Shown here: piece by piece, positions 7,875 to 17,420 of the stretch
How positions within the stretch are numbered: the first letter of the stretch is position 1
Layout of the letters: each line of letters starts with the position of its first letter
Assembly (NCBI RefSeq): GCF_902477725.1
Contig: NZ_CABSIF010000015.1
Location: 16,265 to 80,264 of the forward strand
Length of the DNA: 64,000 nt
Source: an uncultured Desulfovibrio sp.
Lineage (GTDB): Bacteria; Desulfobacterota; Desulfovibrionia; Desulfovibrionales; Desulfovibrionaceae
Direction of reading: 5' to 3'
Translations under genes and position numbers: made by a program
The notes under the pieces: model-generated
Told to the model about the DNA's origin: nothing
What the model saw: the letters and a program-made list of their open reading frames with translations, nothing else
The model's database searches: none

Positions 7875-10535
7875 ATGCCCACAGCAGAGCAAAGCACCAG
7901 AGAGAAGAAAGGCGCGTTATGCAACTGCAACAGGCGCATGCTTGCCATCACGGCGGCGTCCCTTCTTTTTCTGCTGACGATCATCTGGTCGGCAACCCTG
8001 TGGGACATTGCGCGCTCAGAAAAAGAAGTTCAGTCTAACGTTGAAATTACCACGCGCACCCTGGCCCGCGCCCTGAGCGAGCACATGCTGTCCACAATCA
8101 AGCGCCTTGAGCTTGCCATCAAGGAACTGGATGCAGCATGGACTCCAGACCAAAAGGATATCCGCGCAGAAGCGGAGGGGCTGAAAAAAATCATCGGCGA
8201 TCTGGCGCTGCAAATTTCCATAGTTGAACCTGACGGCCTTGTTGCCTATTCAACCCTGCCGCACATTGCGGGCATAAGCATAGCCGACAGAGAACACTTT
8301 AGTGTGCACCTCACCCCGCCCTGGCGGGAAATTCATGTTGGCAGGCCAGTTTTGGGCCGCGTTTCCGGCAAATGGACCATCCAGTTTTCCAGCCCCATTG
8401 TCCGGCAAGACAAACTTGTCGGCGTCATTGTTATTTCTGTTGAACCAGACTACTTTGCCTCATTTTTTCGCAGCCTTGGCCTTGATGCGCAAGATTCCAT
8501 CGACGTCATCCGCTCGGACGGCACACTGCTTGTGCGCTCCACAGGAGCGGGCCTCATCTACGGGCATATCATCAGCGGCACAGCCTACCTGCAAGCAAAC
8601 TCCCCCATCAGCGGCAACTTTCGCCGTCCTTCGCAGATTGACGGCATTGAACGGATATTCGGCTATTACAAGATTGGCCAGTATGGGCTGACCTTTGTGG
8701 TTGGCAGCGCGGTGGGCAACGCCTTTGCGCCCTTTGAGCAGATACGCTCCGCCACGCTATGCGCGGCGGCGCTGGTATCAGCCCTGCTGGTGGCTCTGGC
8801 CTTTCTTGCCTACGACAGCCTCCGCCGCCGCGATGAAGCCGAAAAACAGCTGGAGCTTACGGGACAGGTATTTGATTTCACTGGCGAGGCCATCTGCATA
8901 ACAGACAGTGAAACAAGCATTCTGGCCGTCAACGAATCGTTTTGCCGCCTCACGGGATTTTCGCAACCGGAGATAATCGGCAAGACCCCGCGCGTGCTGG
9001 CCTCAGGCCGTCACGGGCCGGAATTTTACAGGCACATGTGGGATCAGCTGTTTTCCAACGGCTGGTGGGAAGGCGAAATCTGGAACAAGAAAAAGGACGG
9101 CACCTTTTACCTTGAATGGCTGAACATCAAGGTAGTGCGCAACCTGCGCGGGGTCATAACCAACTATATCGGCGTGTTTGCCGACATCAAAAAAATCGCC
9201 GTAACCCAAAGGCGCATTGAGTTTCTGGCCACGCACGATGAACTGACGCAGTTGCCCAACCGCGCCGTGTTTTGCGACCGCTTGCAAAAAGCGCTGGATT
9301 GCTACCCGCCCACCAGTTGCCAGTTTGCTGTTGCCTTTATCGACATTGATGATTTTAAAATAGTCAATGATTCCATCGGGCATGCGGCGGGCGACAGCCT
9401 GCTTAAAGAAATGGCCCTCCGCCTCACCACCGCAGCGGGCGCGGATGCCGTTGTTTCACGCTTTGGCGGCGATGAGTTTACTCTGCTGCTGGAAAATGTG
9501 GACGATGCCAAGGCTGCGGCCACTGCGCAACGCATCATTGAATCATTACGCCAGCCCATTTCTGTATGCGGCTTTGAAATCTACGCCGGGGTCAGCATTG
9601 GCATAGCCGTGTATCCGCAGCATGGCAGCGACATAAGCACTCTTTTGCAAAATGCCGATATTGCCATGTACCATGCCAAAGGGCAGGGTAAAAACACTTT
9701 CAGCTTCTTTAATGACGAGTTGCAGATCAAGGCGGCCATCCAGCTACAGATAGAGAGCGGCTTGCCGCGCGCCATTACAGAAAACGAGCTGGTTTTGCAC
9801 TACCAGCCGCAGGTGGAACTGGATTCCGGTCGCATAATCGGGCTTGAAGCCCTTGTGCGCTGGCAGCATCCCAATGACGGGCTGCTGTTCCCCGGCAAGT
9901 TCATTCCCCAGGCGGAAAAAACACGCCTTATCGACAAACTGGGCGAATGGGTTGCCGACAGTGCCGCCGCGCAGATCGAGCAGTGGCGCGCCGCAGGGCT
10001 CAACCCGCCCAAGGTTTCCATTAATATTTCACCATCGCAGTTTTTGCGTGGCGCGGCCTTGCCCATGATTGAGCGTATTCTCAACAAATATTCCATTCCG
10101 CCGTATCTGCTCGCCATTGAGCTGACAGAAAGCGCCCTTATGACCGACCCCAAGGAGGCCCGCCGCGCTCTGGGCAGGTTCCGCGATATGGGGCTGGAAA
10201 TTTCCATTGACGATTTTGGCACCGGCTTTTCTTCGCTGTCGTCCCTGCGCCACTACCCCATCAACCGGCTCAAGATAGATCAGTCTTTTGTGCGGGATCT
10301 GGACGAGGCCCCGGATGCCTGCGCCATCACGCAGACGGTCATTGATCTGGCAAAATATCTGGGCATAGCCTCCATTGCGGAAGGCATTGAAAACGAAGGG
10401 CAATTCACCAAGATCAAAATGATGGGCTGCAATATCGGGCAGGGATTCTTTTTCGCAAAAGCGCTTTCAGTGGAAGATCTGGAAAAAAGAGGATTCGTCA
10501 GCACCGGGCCTGCAATTATCACGCGCGACCAGTAG
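7875..10535 (+). CDS. Membrane c-di-GMP enzyme: Cache sensor, PAS, GGDEF and EAL
   Basis: The 886-residue product has a first membrane helix at ~22-41 (MLAITAASLLFLLTIIWSAT), a periplasmic Cache-type sensor to ~290, a second helix at ~295-315 (ALVSALLVALAFLAYD), a PAS domain at ~325-445 (ITDSETSILAVNESF), a GGDEF domain with an intact active site (SRFGGDEF near residue 530) and a C-terminal EAL domain with GLEALVRW near 656 and DDFGTGFSSL near 780. Both cyclase and phosphodiesterase motifs look intact, so the direction of activity cannot be read from sequence. The ligand of the Cache domain is unknown. Its 3' end overlaps the convergent 10519-11748 gene by 17 bases. ATG 7875 is the first start; an ATG at 7938 just before the first helix is an alternative. 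Confidence 0.9.
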   Translation: MPTAEQSTREKKGALCNCNRRMLAITAASLLFLLTIIWSATLWDIARSEKEVQSNVEITTRTLARALSEHMLSTIKRLELAIKELDAAWTPDQKDIRAEAEGLKKIIGDLALQISIVEPDGLVAYSTLPHIAGISIADREHFSVHLTPPWREIHVGRPVLGRVSGKWTIQFSSPIVRQDKLVGVIVISVEPDYFASFFRSLGLDAQDSIDVIRSDGTLLVRSTGAGLIYGHIISGTAYLQANSPISGNFRRPSQIDGIERIFGYYKIGQYGLTFVVGSAVGNAFAPFEQIRSATLCAAALVSALLVALAFLAYDSLRRRDEAEKQLELTGQVFDFTGEAICITDSETSILAVNESFCRLTGFSQPEIIGKTPRVLASGRHGPEFYRHMWDQLFSNGWWEGEIWNKKKDGTFYLEWLNIKVVRNLRGVITNYIGVFADIKKIAVTQRRIEFLATHDELTQLPNRAVFCDRLQKALDCYPPTSCQFAVAFIDIDDFKIVNDSIGHAAGDSLLKEMALRLTTAAGADAVVSRFGGDEFTLLLENVDDAKAAATAQRIIESLRQPISVCGFEIYAGVSIGIAVYPQHGSDISTLLQNADIAMYHAKGQGKNTFSFFNDELQIKAAIQLQIESGLPRAITENELVLHYQPQVELDSGRIIGLEALVRWQHPNDGLLFPGKFIPQAEKTRLIDKLGEWVADSAAAQIEQWRAAGLNPPKVSINISPSQFLRGAALPMIERILNKYSIPPYLLAIELTESALMTDPKEARRALGRFRDMGLEISIDDFGTGFSSLSSLRHYPINRLKIDQSFVRDLDEAPDACAITQTVIDLAKYLGIASIAEGIENEGQFTKIKMMGCNIGQGFFFAKALSVEDLEKRGFVSTGPAIITRDQ

Positions 10536-11748
10536 CCCCCTCCGCTCCGGCGGAGTGCACCACGGTATTCTTGCCCCTGGCCTTTGCGGCGTACAGGGCG
10601 GCATCTGCCGCGCGCAGCAGTTCACGCCTGTTTTTCTTTCCCGTGGGTTCCAGCACGGCAACTCCGGCGCTCACGGTAACAACATTGTCATGCCTGCCCG
10701 TGACATGCTCAATGCGCATCTGTGCAAAAGCCCGCACCACATCCTCCGCCAGCGCAAGCGCCTCTGTAGCTCCCATGCCAGGCAGAATCAGGGCAAACTC
10801 CTCCCCGCCATAACGGGCGGCGACATCCGTAGCGCGTCGGGCATGCGCTTGCAGAACCTGCGCCAGCTTGCGCAGGCATTCGTCGCCTTCCTGATGGCCG
10901 TACTGGTCATTGTAGTTCTTGAAGTCGTCAACATCCAGAATCACAATCGCCATGCCAAGCCGCCCACGCACGGCCCGCTTCCATTCGCTCTCATACGCGG
11001 CATCAAACTTGCGCCTGTTGGCAAGGCTGGTGAGGGCGTCAGTCTCCGACATATCCTGAAGTTCTTCGTTGGCGACCCGCAGTTCCGCCTCCATTCTGGC
11101 AAATGTCATGGCGATGATGCTGAAAGTCAAAATTGAGGCAATGAACATTGCCATGAGCAACATGGCCTTGGCCATGTCATCCGGCCCGGAGGGAAGGCAC
11201 TGCACAGAGTTGAAGGCATTGTACGCGCGCAGCACAAACACTGCCCCAAGAACAGCAAACATCGCCGACAGCAGGGATTGCGTCGCATGCCGTTTCCAGC
11301 CCTTGACCACATACGGTTCAAAACCGATGCGGAGAAACATGAAAGCCATGCCAAGTGAAAAGACGGCAACTCTTGTGCACGTGTTGAAATCAACAAACAT
11401 ATAATAGGCGATTACGGCTGAAACCACCGCAAAAACACCGTAGTTTACTGCCATGCGACGCTTCGGCCTGACACCGCCATACAGCAACAGGCCACGGAAC
11501 AGAAAAACCCCGGAGAGCAGCATCAGCACGCCGCCAGAATAGAGGGAAAGCAAAAAATCAAAGGGACGGAAATAGTTGAGAAACAGCCCTACAGACCAGG
11601 AAACCAGCCCGAGCGTCATACTCCCGAACCCAGGATAGGTTCGGCGGTACAGGTACGTATACACAAGCACGGAAGACAGCGAAAAATAGAGAGCCGCCAC
11701 GAGAACTGCCATGGTGAAGGCATCAAAGTTGCTCAAAAGATCAATCAT
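10519..11748 (-). CDS. Multi-pass membrane diguanylate cyclase
   Basis: The first ~230 residues contain six or seven hydrophobic segments (for example VLVAALYFSLSSVLVYTYLY and LLSAMFAVLGAVFVL), forming an integral membrane sensor not matched to a named family here. A GGDEF domain follows, beginning near ETDALTSLANRRKFDAAY and with the active site RYGGEEFALILPG intact, as is the C-terminal AADAALYAAKARGKN helix. It is expected to make c-di-GMP from GTP at the inner membrane. The ATG at 11748 is preferred because GGA lies nine bases upstream; a TTG two codons earlier is possible. The gene converges on the preceding GGDEF/EAL gene with a 17-base overlap. Confidence 0.88.
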   Translation of the reverse strand: MIDLLSNFDAFTMAVLVAALYFSLSSVLVYTYLYRRTYPGFGSMTLGLVSWSVGLFLNYFRPFDFLLSLYSGGVLMLLSGVFLFRGLLLYGGVRPKRRMAVNYGVFAVVSAVIAYYMFVDFNTCTRVAVFSLGMAFMFLRIGFEPYVVKGWKRHATQSLLSAMFAVLGAVFVLRAYNAFNSVQCLPSGPDDMAKAMLLMAMFIASILTFSIIAMTFARMEAELRVANEELQDMSETDALTSLANRRKFDAAYESEWKRAVRGRLGMAIVILDVDDFKNYNDQYGHQEGDECLRKLAQVLQAHARRATDVAARYGGEEFALILPGMGATEALALAEDVVRAFAQMRIEHVTGRHDNVVTVSAGVAVLEPTGKKNRRELLRAADAALYAAKARGKNTVVHSAGAEGATGRA

Positions 11749-12020
11749 TGGCAACTATCCGTAACGGTTGGGAATAAACCAAAAATTTCAGAATGCCCCA
11801 GAAACATTGAGCAAGATTAGCATGTTGATGCATACCTGAAAAGGCGCAAATACTCCCCCGACCTGCCAGGGCAAGAGCACGCCTTTTGCGCCACCGCCCA
11901 TTTCCGCCAGGTTGACCTGCGCAGTGCTTCACGCGTAAGGCCACGAGGTGGCTGCAACCTGCCGTGTTGCCAGTTGAATACGTTCCATCCCGGCCCTGAT
12001 GCCGGATCAGCGAAGGCCTT

Positions 12021-12752
12021 ATGGATATTCCTGTTCTTGTAGTTGTGATCGCATGGTTTGTGGGCGGTTTTGTTTCAGGTGCAAGCGGCATCGGCGGCGC
12101 CATGATCGCCCTGCCCCTTGCGGCCCTGTTTATTCCCATTCAGGTTGTCATCGCCCTGAGCTGCATACTTAATCTTGTTATGGACGGCATGATAGCCGCC
12201 ATGCATTTTCGGTACTGCAAGGTTCGCGCGCTGTACCCCCTGTTTGCCGGGGCCATCCCCGGCTCCATCATCGGCCTTTTCATTCTCCAGATGGTTCCTG
12301 GCAGCATGCTCCAGGGCATGACCGGCGTACTCCTGCTGGCATTTGTGCTGTGGCAGAGCCGCTCGCGCCTCAGCCAGACCGGGCAGGAATCCTGGTTCAA
12401 GGGCGGGCTTGCGGGCTTTGCCTCGGGCGTGCTTGGGTCGGCCATCTCTTTTGACGGCCCCCCTGTGGGAGCCTACGGCCTTTATGCCGGGTGGGCTCCA
12501 CGGATATTTCTCGGCACGCTGGGGATATTTTTTATCATCAGGGCTTCGCTGACCTGCGTACTCCAGGCCGGAGCGGGACTGTACACGCCCGAAGTGCTGC
12601 GCTACGCCGCATATGGCTTGCCTGCCACGGTGCTGGGCACGCTGTGCGCCTTCCCTGTAGCGAAAAAAATCAACCCTGAACGTTTCCGCACCGTACTGCG
12701 CGGCATCATTGCCGCTGCGGCTCTGGTCTGCATCTGGCGGGCATGGCTGTAG
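12021..12752 (+). CDS. TauE/SafE (TSUP) family membrane permease
   Basis: A 243-residue hydrophobic protein with about eight membrane segments. The glycine-rich start (VGGFVSGASGIGGAMIALPL) and a similar second half (GGLAGFASGVLGSAISFDGP) give the internal duplication typical of TauE/SafE transporters, which move sulfite, sulfoacetate or other organosulfur or carboxylate anions across the inner membrane. The substrate cannot be deduced. It stands alone, flanked by a GGDEF gene on the opposite strand and followed by its own terminator. The 270 bases upstream hold no recognised gene. Confidence 0.85.
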   Translation: MDIPVLVVVIAWFVGGFVSGASGIGGAMIALPLAALFIPIQVVIALSCILNLVMDGMIAAMHFRYCKVRALYPLFAGAIPGSIIGLFILQMVPGSMLQGMTGVLLLAFVLWQSRSRLSQTGQESWFKGGLAGFASGVLGSAISFDGPPVGAYGLYAGWAPRIFLGTLGIFFIIRASLTCVLQAGAGLYTPEVLRYAAYGLPATVLGTLCAFPVAKKINPERFRTVLRGIIAAAALVCIWRAWL

Positions 12753-12784
12753 CGCTCAACCACTTGCAACCTTCCATCAGTAGT

Positions 12785-12806
12785 GGCCTCCTCGCGGAGG
12801 CCTTTT
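12785..12806 (+). terminator. Intrinsic terminator after the TauE/SafE gene
   Basis: A 7-bp stem GGCCTCC / GGAGGCC closed by TCGC and followed by TTTTC. Confidence 0.85.
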
Positions 12807-12858
12807 CTTTGCGGCAAAAGCAAAGCCCGCACCAAACAGGCGCTTGCCCCGGCCGTGA

Positions 12859-12912
12859 TACAAATTTGTAATCCATTGTGTCTTTATGAGGACAATAAAA
12901 CAATATTGTTTT
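12859..12912. promoter_or_regulatory. Two perfect palindromes upstream of the ABC-importer cluster
   Basis: TACAAATTTGTA (12859-12870) and AAAACAATATTGTTTT (12897-12912) are exact palindromes of 12 and 16 bp in the AT-rich region 110-165 bases before the binding-protein start. They look like operators for a dimeric regulator. Their sequences differ, so two regulators or one regulatory palindrome plus chance are both possible. Confidence 0.4.
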
Positions 12913-13022
12913 AGTAATCCCCTGTTTTTTCAATTAAAAATATTTAATATGCTGAAATAGAACAACTTTAAACTTTGGCAGTCATGTTGCAATACCCTCT
13001 GCAAAATCTGGAGGGTTTTCGT

Positions 13023-13859
13023 ATGAATATGTTGCTGAAAAAAGTTGTGGTTGGTGCAGCGCTGGCAAGTTCGCTCCTCATGGGCGCCAATACCGCTCGT
13101 GCCGACCTGCTTGCGGATATCAAGGCCAAGGGCGAAATCGTCATTGGCACCGAAGCCCGTTTTACGCCGTTTGAATTTATGGAAAACGGCAAAATCGTGG
13201 GCTACAGCACCGACCTGCTTGAAGTCATCATGAAGGACATGCCCAGCGTTAAGGTCAAGCGCATGGATATTCCCTTTCAGGGCATCCTGCCCGGCCTGAG
13301 CGCTAAAAAATTTGACTATATCGTCACGTCTGTCACCGCCACCAAGGAACGCAACGAGCACTACGCCCTGAGCGTGCCCGTGGCTGACGCCACTGTGGCC
13401 ATGCTGGTGCGCGCAGACAGCCCCTTTGCAAAGCCCGAAGACATGAGCGGCAAAACCGTGGGCTGCCAGACCGGCTCCGCCCAGATCAAGGCCATCGACC
13501 TGCTTGCCGAAAAACTTGGCGGCAAGGACAAAATCAAGGTCAAGGAATACGTGGCCTTTGACGAAGCCTACGCCGACCTTGCCGCAGGACGCCTTGACGG
13601 CGTGGCGCAGTCCTACCCCAACCTTGCGGATGTTATCAAACGCCGCCCCGGCGTGTTCAAGATCCTCACCCCGCCCTTTGGCCCCAAAGTCTACTTTACC
13701 TGGGTTGGCCGCAACGATGCGGACAGCGCAAGCCTTGCGGCTTTCTTTGATGACGGGCTGCGCAAGCTCATCACCAGCGGCAAAATGGCGGAGCTTCAGC
13801 AGAAGTGGTTTGGCTTCACCATGGATATTCCCACAGAGCTGCCCGCGCCCGTTCAATAG
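13023..13859 (+). CDS. ABC importer periplasmic binding protein (amino-acid type)
   Basis: The 278-residue product has a signal peptide (KKVVVGAALASSLLMGANTARA) and the family 3 extracellular solute-binding fold: IVIGTEARFTPFEF near the mature N-terminus, the ligand-cleft segment FDYIVTSVTATKERNEHY, and GKTVGCQTGSAQ. The ATG at 13023 has GGAGGG about seven bases upstream; the longer frame from 12975 would put residues before the signal peptide. It should deliver a polar, cationic or amino-acid-like ligand to the two permeases at 15158-16479. The neighbouring ureohydrolases suggest a guanidino compound (inference). Confidence 0.88.
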   Translation: MNMLLKKVVVGAALASSLLMGANTARADLLADIKAKGEIVIGTEARFTPFEFMENGKIVGYSTDLLEVIMKDMPSVKVKRMDIPFQGILPGLSAKKFDYIVTSVTATKERNEHYALSVPVADATVAMLVRADSPFAKPEDMSGKTVGCQTGSAQIKAIDLLAEKLGGKDKIKVKEYVAFDEAYADLAAGRLDGVAQSYPNLADVIKRRPGVFKILTPPFGPKVYFTWVGRNDADSASLAAFFDDGLRKLITSGKMAELQQKWFGFTMDIPTELPAPVQ

Positions 13860-13944
13860 CCTTTCCTTCCTTCACACATGGCCCCGGTCTTATGAGGCCG
13901 GGGCCTTACTTTGCCAGTTTGCACATTATTTCAGGAGAATAGGT

Positions 13945-14904
13945 ATGAGTCCGGTCAATTCCTTACAATCCCCCCGGTTTTGCGGCATCCGCACCTTCAT
14001 GCGGCAACCGGCGGCAACGGGCGAAACCCCGCAATCCGATGTTTCCGTTATCGGTGTTCCCTTTGACAGCGGCGTCTCATACCGCCCCGGCACCAGATTC
14101 GGCCCTGCGGCCATTCGCGAGGCCTCAACCCTGCTCAAGCCATATTCGTCAGAACTTGATGTGGACGTGAACGAGAGCTTCACCATTGCCGACCATGGCG
14201 ACATAGACACCATACCCGGCTATATGGAAGACAGCTTTGCCGCCATCACCAGCGGCCTGAAGCCCTTTTTCGCCTCCAAAACCCTGCCCGTCATTCTTGG
14301 CGGCGACCACAGCATCAGCCTGGCAAACCTGCGCGCCGTGCATGCGGCGCATGGGCCAGTGGCCCTGCTCCATTTTGACGCGCACAGCGACACCATACCC
14401 AGCTATTACGGCAAGCCCTACAATCACGGCACCCCCTTTTACTGGGCGCTGAAAGAAGGCCTCATCCTGCCCCAGCATTCCACGCAGATCGGCATTCGCG
14501 GGCCGCTCTACAGCCGCAACGCCCTTGACTGGCCCCGCCAGCAGGGCCTGCGCATCATCATGGGGCACGAGGCCCACGCGATGGGGCCGGAGGCTGTGAT
14601 ACGCGAGGCTCTTGCGCGCATTGGCGATGCCCCTGTGTTTCTGAGCTTTGACATTGATTTTCTTGATGCGGCCTATGCCCCCGGCACCGGCACGCCAGAA
14701 GTGGAAGGGTTCACCACCTACGAGGCCATGACCCTTGTGCGCGGCATCTGCAGCAAGTGCCGCGCTGTTGGCATGGATCTGGTGGAAGTGCTGCCCGACA
14801 AGGACGTGGCGGGCATTACCGCTCTGGCAGGAGCCTCTGTGGTCTTTGCCTTTCTTGCGGCGCAGGCGGCCTTTCGAGGCGTGCAGCCCCGGACCGCAGA
14901 TTGA
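13945..14904 (+). CDS. Ureohydrolase (agmatinase/arginase family), copy 1
   Basis: The 319-residue product belongs to the binuclear manganese (or nickel) ureohydrolases, which split a guanidino group into urea and an amine. Metal-binding motifs are complete: GGDHS near residue 116, DAHSD near 140 and SFDIDFLDAAYAPGTGTPE near 235. The N-terminal segment FDSGVSYRPGTRFGPAAIRE matches agmatinases. Start at ATG 13945 with AGGAG eight bases upstream. The family includes agmatinase, guanidinobutyrase, guanidinopropionase and guanidine hydrolase, and no residue examined here decides between them. It follows the binding-protein gene by 85 bases, and a second family member lies at 18115-19068. Confidence 0.9.
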   Translation: MSPVNSLQSPRFCGIRTFMRQPAATGETPQSDVSVIGVPFDSGVSYRPGTRFGPAAIREASTLLKPYSSELDVDVNESFTIADHGDIDTIPGYMEDSFAAITSGLKPFFASKTLPVILGGDHSISLANLRAVHAAHGPVALLHFDAHSDTIPSYYGKPYNHGTPFYWALKEGLILPQHSTQIGIRGPLYSRNALDWPRQQGLRIIMGHEAHAMGPEAVIREALARIGDAPVFLSFDIDFLDAAYAPGTGTPEVEGFTTYEAMTLVRGICSKCRAVGMDLVEVLPDKDVAGITALAGASVVFAFLAAQAAFRGVQPRTAD

Positions 14905-15070
14905 TCGTATAATGAAACAAAAATGTTTTGCATAAATCCAACATCCCGAAATCAAAACTTTTTTGTTTTCATGGTCCTCTGAGAAATATCAATCAAAAAT
15001 GAGCAACTTACTGTAAATAAATAATAAATGCCGCAATGGCATCCAGTTTGCTCAAAACACCATACTGACA

Positions 15071-15116
15071 GGCGGGGAGCCGTGCCGCAGGGGAGTCCCT
15101 CCCACTGTTCCCCGCC
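15071..15116 (+). other. Structured leader hairpin before the permease genes
   Basis: GGCGGGGA (15071-15078) pairs with TCCCCGCC (15109-15116) and encloses a smaller GGGAG/CTCCC stem. No T run follows, so it is not a simple terminator. It lies 40 bases before the first permease start and could affect translation or mRNA processing between the 5' and 3' halves of the cluster. Confidence 0.4.
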
Positions 15117-15157
15117 GGAAACGCCCAACCGAGTGGATGCATCCACAGCAGGCTATC

Positions 15158-15799
15158 ATGAACGAATGCAGCTTCATCCTTTCCATCATGCCGGAGCTGC
15201 TCCAGGGCGCAATAACTTCGGTTTTTGTGGCTATGGCGGCAATCTCGCTGGGTGTTGTGCTCGGCATTTCGGTGTGCCAGATGCGGCGGTCGCAGTTTTG
15301 GGGCTTCAAGCGGGCGGCGGGGCTGTACATCAGCTTTATGCGGGGCATTCCCGTGCTGGTGATTTTGTTTCTGCTGTTCTACCTGCCCTCGGCAGTCAAT
15401 ATTGAAGTGCCCTCACTGCTGGTTGCCGTGCTGGCCCTTGGCCTCAACACCAGCGCCTTTCAGGCCGAAATTTATCGCGGCGGCTTCAACTCCATACCCG
15501 TGGGGCAGATCGAAGCGGCCAAGGCTCTAGGCCTCAGCCGCATGCGTATTCTCACGCGCATCCAGTTGCCGCAGGTGCTGTCGCTCACAGGACCGGAGCT
15601 GGTCAATGAGTTCATCATCCTGTTCAAGAACTCGTCACTTATTTCTGTTATCGGCGTCACCGAACTCATGCGCCGCAGCGAGCAACTTGTGTCCACAACC
15701 TACAAGCCTGTGGAAGTATATCTGGCCGCAGCCATTATTTATCTGACCCTGTGCCTGATTATTTCTCGCCTGGGCGAACGCCTCAAGGGGAAGCACTGA
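15158..15799 (+). CDS. ABC importer permease 1 (HisM/GlnP type)
   Basis: A 213-residue inner-membrane permease of the polar amino acid family, with about five helices and the conserved cytoplasmic EAA loop (GQIEAAKALGLSRMRILTRI) that docks the ATPase. FQAEIYRGGFNSIP before it is typical. ATG 15158 (MNECSF) has AGG nine bases upstream and sits at the edge of the first helix; ATG 15137 is an alternative. Its stop overlaps the start of the second permease (TGATG), so the two are translated together as a heterodimer. Confidence 0.87.
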   Translation: MNECSFILSIMPELLQGAITSVFVAMAAISLGVVLGISVCQMRRSQFWGFKRAAGLYISFMRGIPVLVILFLLFYLPSAVNIEVPSLLVAVLALGLNTSAFQAEIYRGGFNSIPVGQIEAAKALGLSRMRILTRIQLPQVLSLTGPELVNEFIILFKNSSLISVIGVTELMRRSEQLVSTTYKPVEVYLAAAIIYLTLCLIISRLGERLKGKH

Positions 15800-16479
15800 T
15801 GGACGCCCTCACGACCTTTCTGGCCCGCTGGCAGAGTTTTTTGATTGAGAACGGCCCGGATTTTGGCGCAGCGCTCTGGGTGACCATCCGCATCAGTCTG
15901 GTCGCCATAGCATGCGGTCTGGCGCTGGGTTTTGCCGCAGAACTTGGCCGCCGCATCTGCCCCTGGCTGCGCAAGCCCGTTGCCTGCTATGTGGAGTTTT
16001 TTCGCGGCACGCCTCTGCTTATCCAGCTCTATCTGCTCTATTACGGCGGCCCCAGAATCGGCATCGTGCTGGATGCGGAACCCGCAGGAATGCTGGGCAT
16101 GTCGCTCTATGCCGCCGCCTATTTTTGCGAAATCTTCCGCGCCGGATTCGAGTCCATACCCGAGGGTCAGCGCGAGGCGGCGCACTGCCTGGGCATTCGC
16201 CCCTGGCGCAGACTGTGGCGCATAGAATTGCCGCAGATGGCCCAGATAGTTCTGCCGCCAGCAGTCAACCAGATCATCACGCTCATCAAGGATTCAGCGG
16301 TGCTTTCCATCATCACCGTGGCGGAACTGACCAAGACCGCGACCCGCATCATGAACATCAGCTTTGAAATCGTCATGCCCCTGTGCCTGCTGGCGCTGCT
16401 CTACTGGGCCATTTCCGAGGCAGTGGCAGTTGTGTGCGGCAAGGCGGAAGCCCGCCTGACCAGACATTTGACGCGTTAG
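15799..16479 (+). CDS. ABC importer permease 2 (HisQ/GlnP type)
   Basis: A 226-residue partner of permease 1. It shows CEIFRAGFESIPEGQ followed by the EAA loop REAAHCLGIRPWRRLWRI and the late-helix segment LIKDSAVLSIITVAELT, both standard for amino-acid ABC permeases. The start ATG overlaps the previous stop by one base. It forms the membrane channel with permease 1 and is driven by the ATPase at 16548. Confidence 0.88.
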   Translation: MDALTTFLARWQSFLIENGPDFGAALWVTIRISLVAIACGLALGFAAELGRRICPWLRKPVACYVEFFRGTPLLIQLYLLYYGGPRIGIVLDAEPAGMLGMSLYAAAYFCEIFRAGFESIPEGQREAAHCLGIRPWRRLWRIELPQMAQIVLPPAVNQIITLIKDSAVLSIITVAELTKTATRIMNISFEIVMPLCLLALLYWAISEAVAVVCGKAEARLTRHLTR

Positions 16480-16547
16480 CGCAGCATCAGACCCGCGCGA
16501 ATTTGTACAGGAATCCGCGCCGCCAAGGCTCCAAAGGAGAACAGGTC

Positions 16548-17345
16548 ATGGAAGAAACAATCACCCCTGCCATCAGAATATGCGATGTGCGCAAGCGCTA
16601 TGGGCAGCACGAAGTGCTTCAGGGCATTGATATGGAAGTCATGCCCAAGGAAGTGGTCTGCCTTATAGGCCCTTCCGGTTCCGGTAAAAGCACCCTCTTG
16701 CGCTGCGTCAACTTTCTTGAAGTGTACGACGAAGGCGAAATCATGGTTGAAGGCGCGCTCATGGGCTACGAGATGCAGTACAACGGCACCCGCCGCCGCG
16801 CCAGCGAAACACGCATTCGCGAAAGCAGGCGCGACCTCGGCATGGTGTTTCAACATTTCAACCTGTGGCCCCACATGACGGTGATGGAAAACGTCACCGA
16901 AGCGCTCATTTCCGTTGCTGGCAAAAGCCGCGCCGCCGCCGAAAAAAAAGGGATGGAATGCCTTGAACGCGTCGGCCTTGCCGAAAAGCGCAACAGCTAC
17001 CCGGCCCAACTTTCCGGCGGGCAGCAACAGCGCGTTGCCATTGCGCGCGCCCTGGCAACGGAGCCGCGCATCATGCTGTTTGACGAGCCAACCTCAGCCC
17101 TCGACCCCGAGCTTGTGGGCGATGTGCTGCAAGTCATGCGCAGCCTGGCCAACGATGGCATGACCATGCTCATAGTGACCCACGAAATGGGCTTTGCCGC
17201 CGAGGTGGCGGATCGGGTGGTCTTTATGGAAGGCGGGCACGTGGTGGAGCAAGGGCCGCCGGACAAACTTTTTCATACGCCGGAAAGCCCCCGCCTTGCG
17301 GCCTTTCTGAAAAGCTGGACGCACCGCAACGGACAGGTTGCCTAG
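16548..17345 (+). CDS. ABC importer ATPase (amino-acid type)
   Basis: A 265-residue ATPase with Walker A GPSGSGKST near residue 40, Q-loop MVFQHFNLWPHMTV, signature LSGGQQQRVAIARAL, Walker B IMLFDEPTSALDPE and switch histidine VTHEM. This is the GlnQ/HisP/ArtP subgroup. ATG 16548 has AAGGAGA about eight bases upstream. It lies 68 bases after the permeases and powers import of the ligand captured by the binding protein at 13023. Confidence 0.92.
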   Translation: MEETITPAIRICDVRKRYGQHEVLQGIDMEVMPKEVVCLIGPSGSGKSTLLRCVNFLEVYDEGEIMVEGALMGYEMQYNGTRRRASETRIRESRRDLGMVFQHFNLWPHMTVMENVTEALISVAGKSRAAAEKKGMECLERVGLAEKRNSYPAQLSGGQQQRVAIARALATEPRIMLFDEPTSALDPELVGDVLQVMRSLANDGMTMLIVTHEMGFAAEVADRVVFMEGGHVVEQGPPDKLFHTPESPRLAAFLKSWTHRNGQVA

Positions 17346-17420
17346 CGCCTGTAGCACTGCCGCCAACATCAGTTACGAGCGGCAGACAGAATATCTGGCA
17401 CAAGCCTTTGGCAGGAGAAC

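Noticed and set aside
12840..13022. Guanidine riboswitch in front of the ureohydrolase cluster
   Set aside because: Expected from context, but no ykkC, mini-ykkC or guanidine-III pattern could be recognised in this leader or in 14905-15157.
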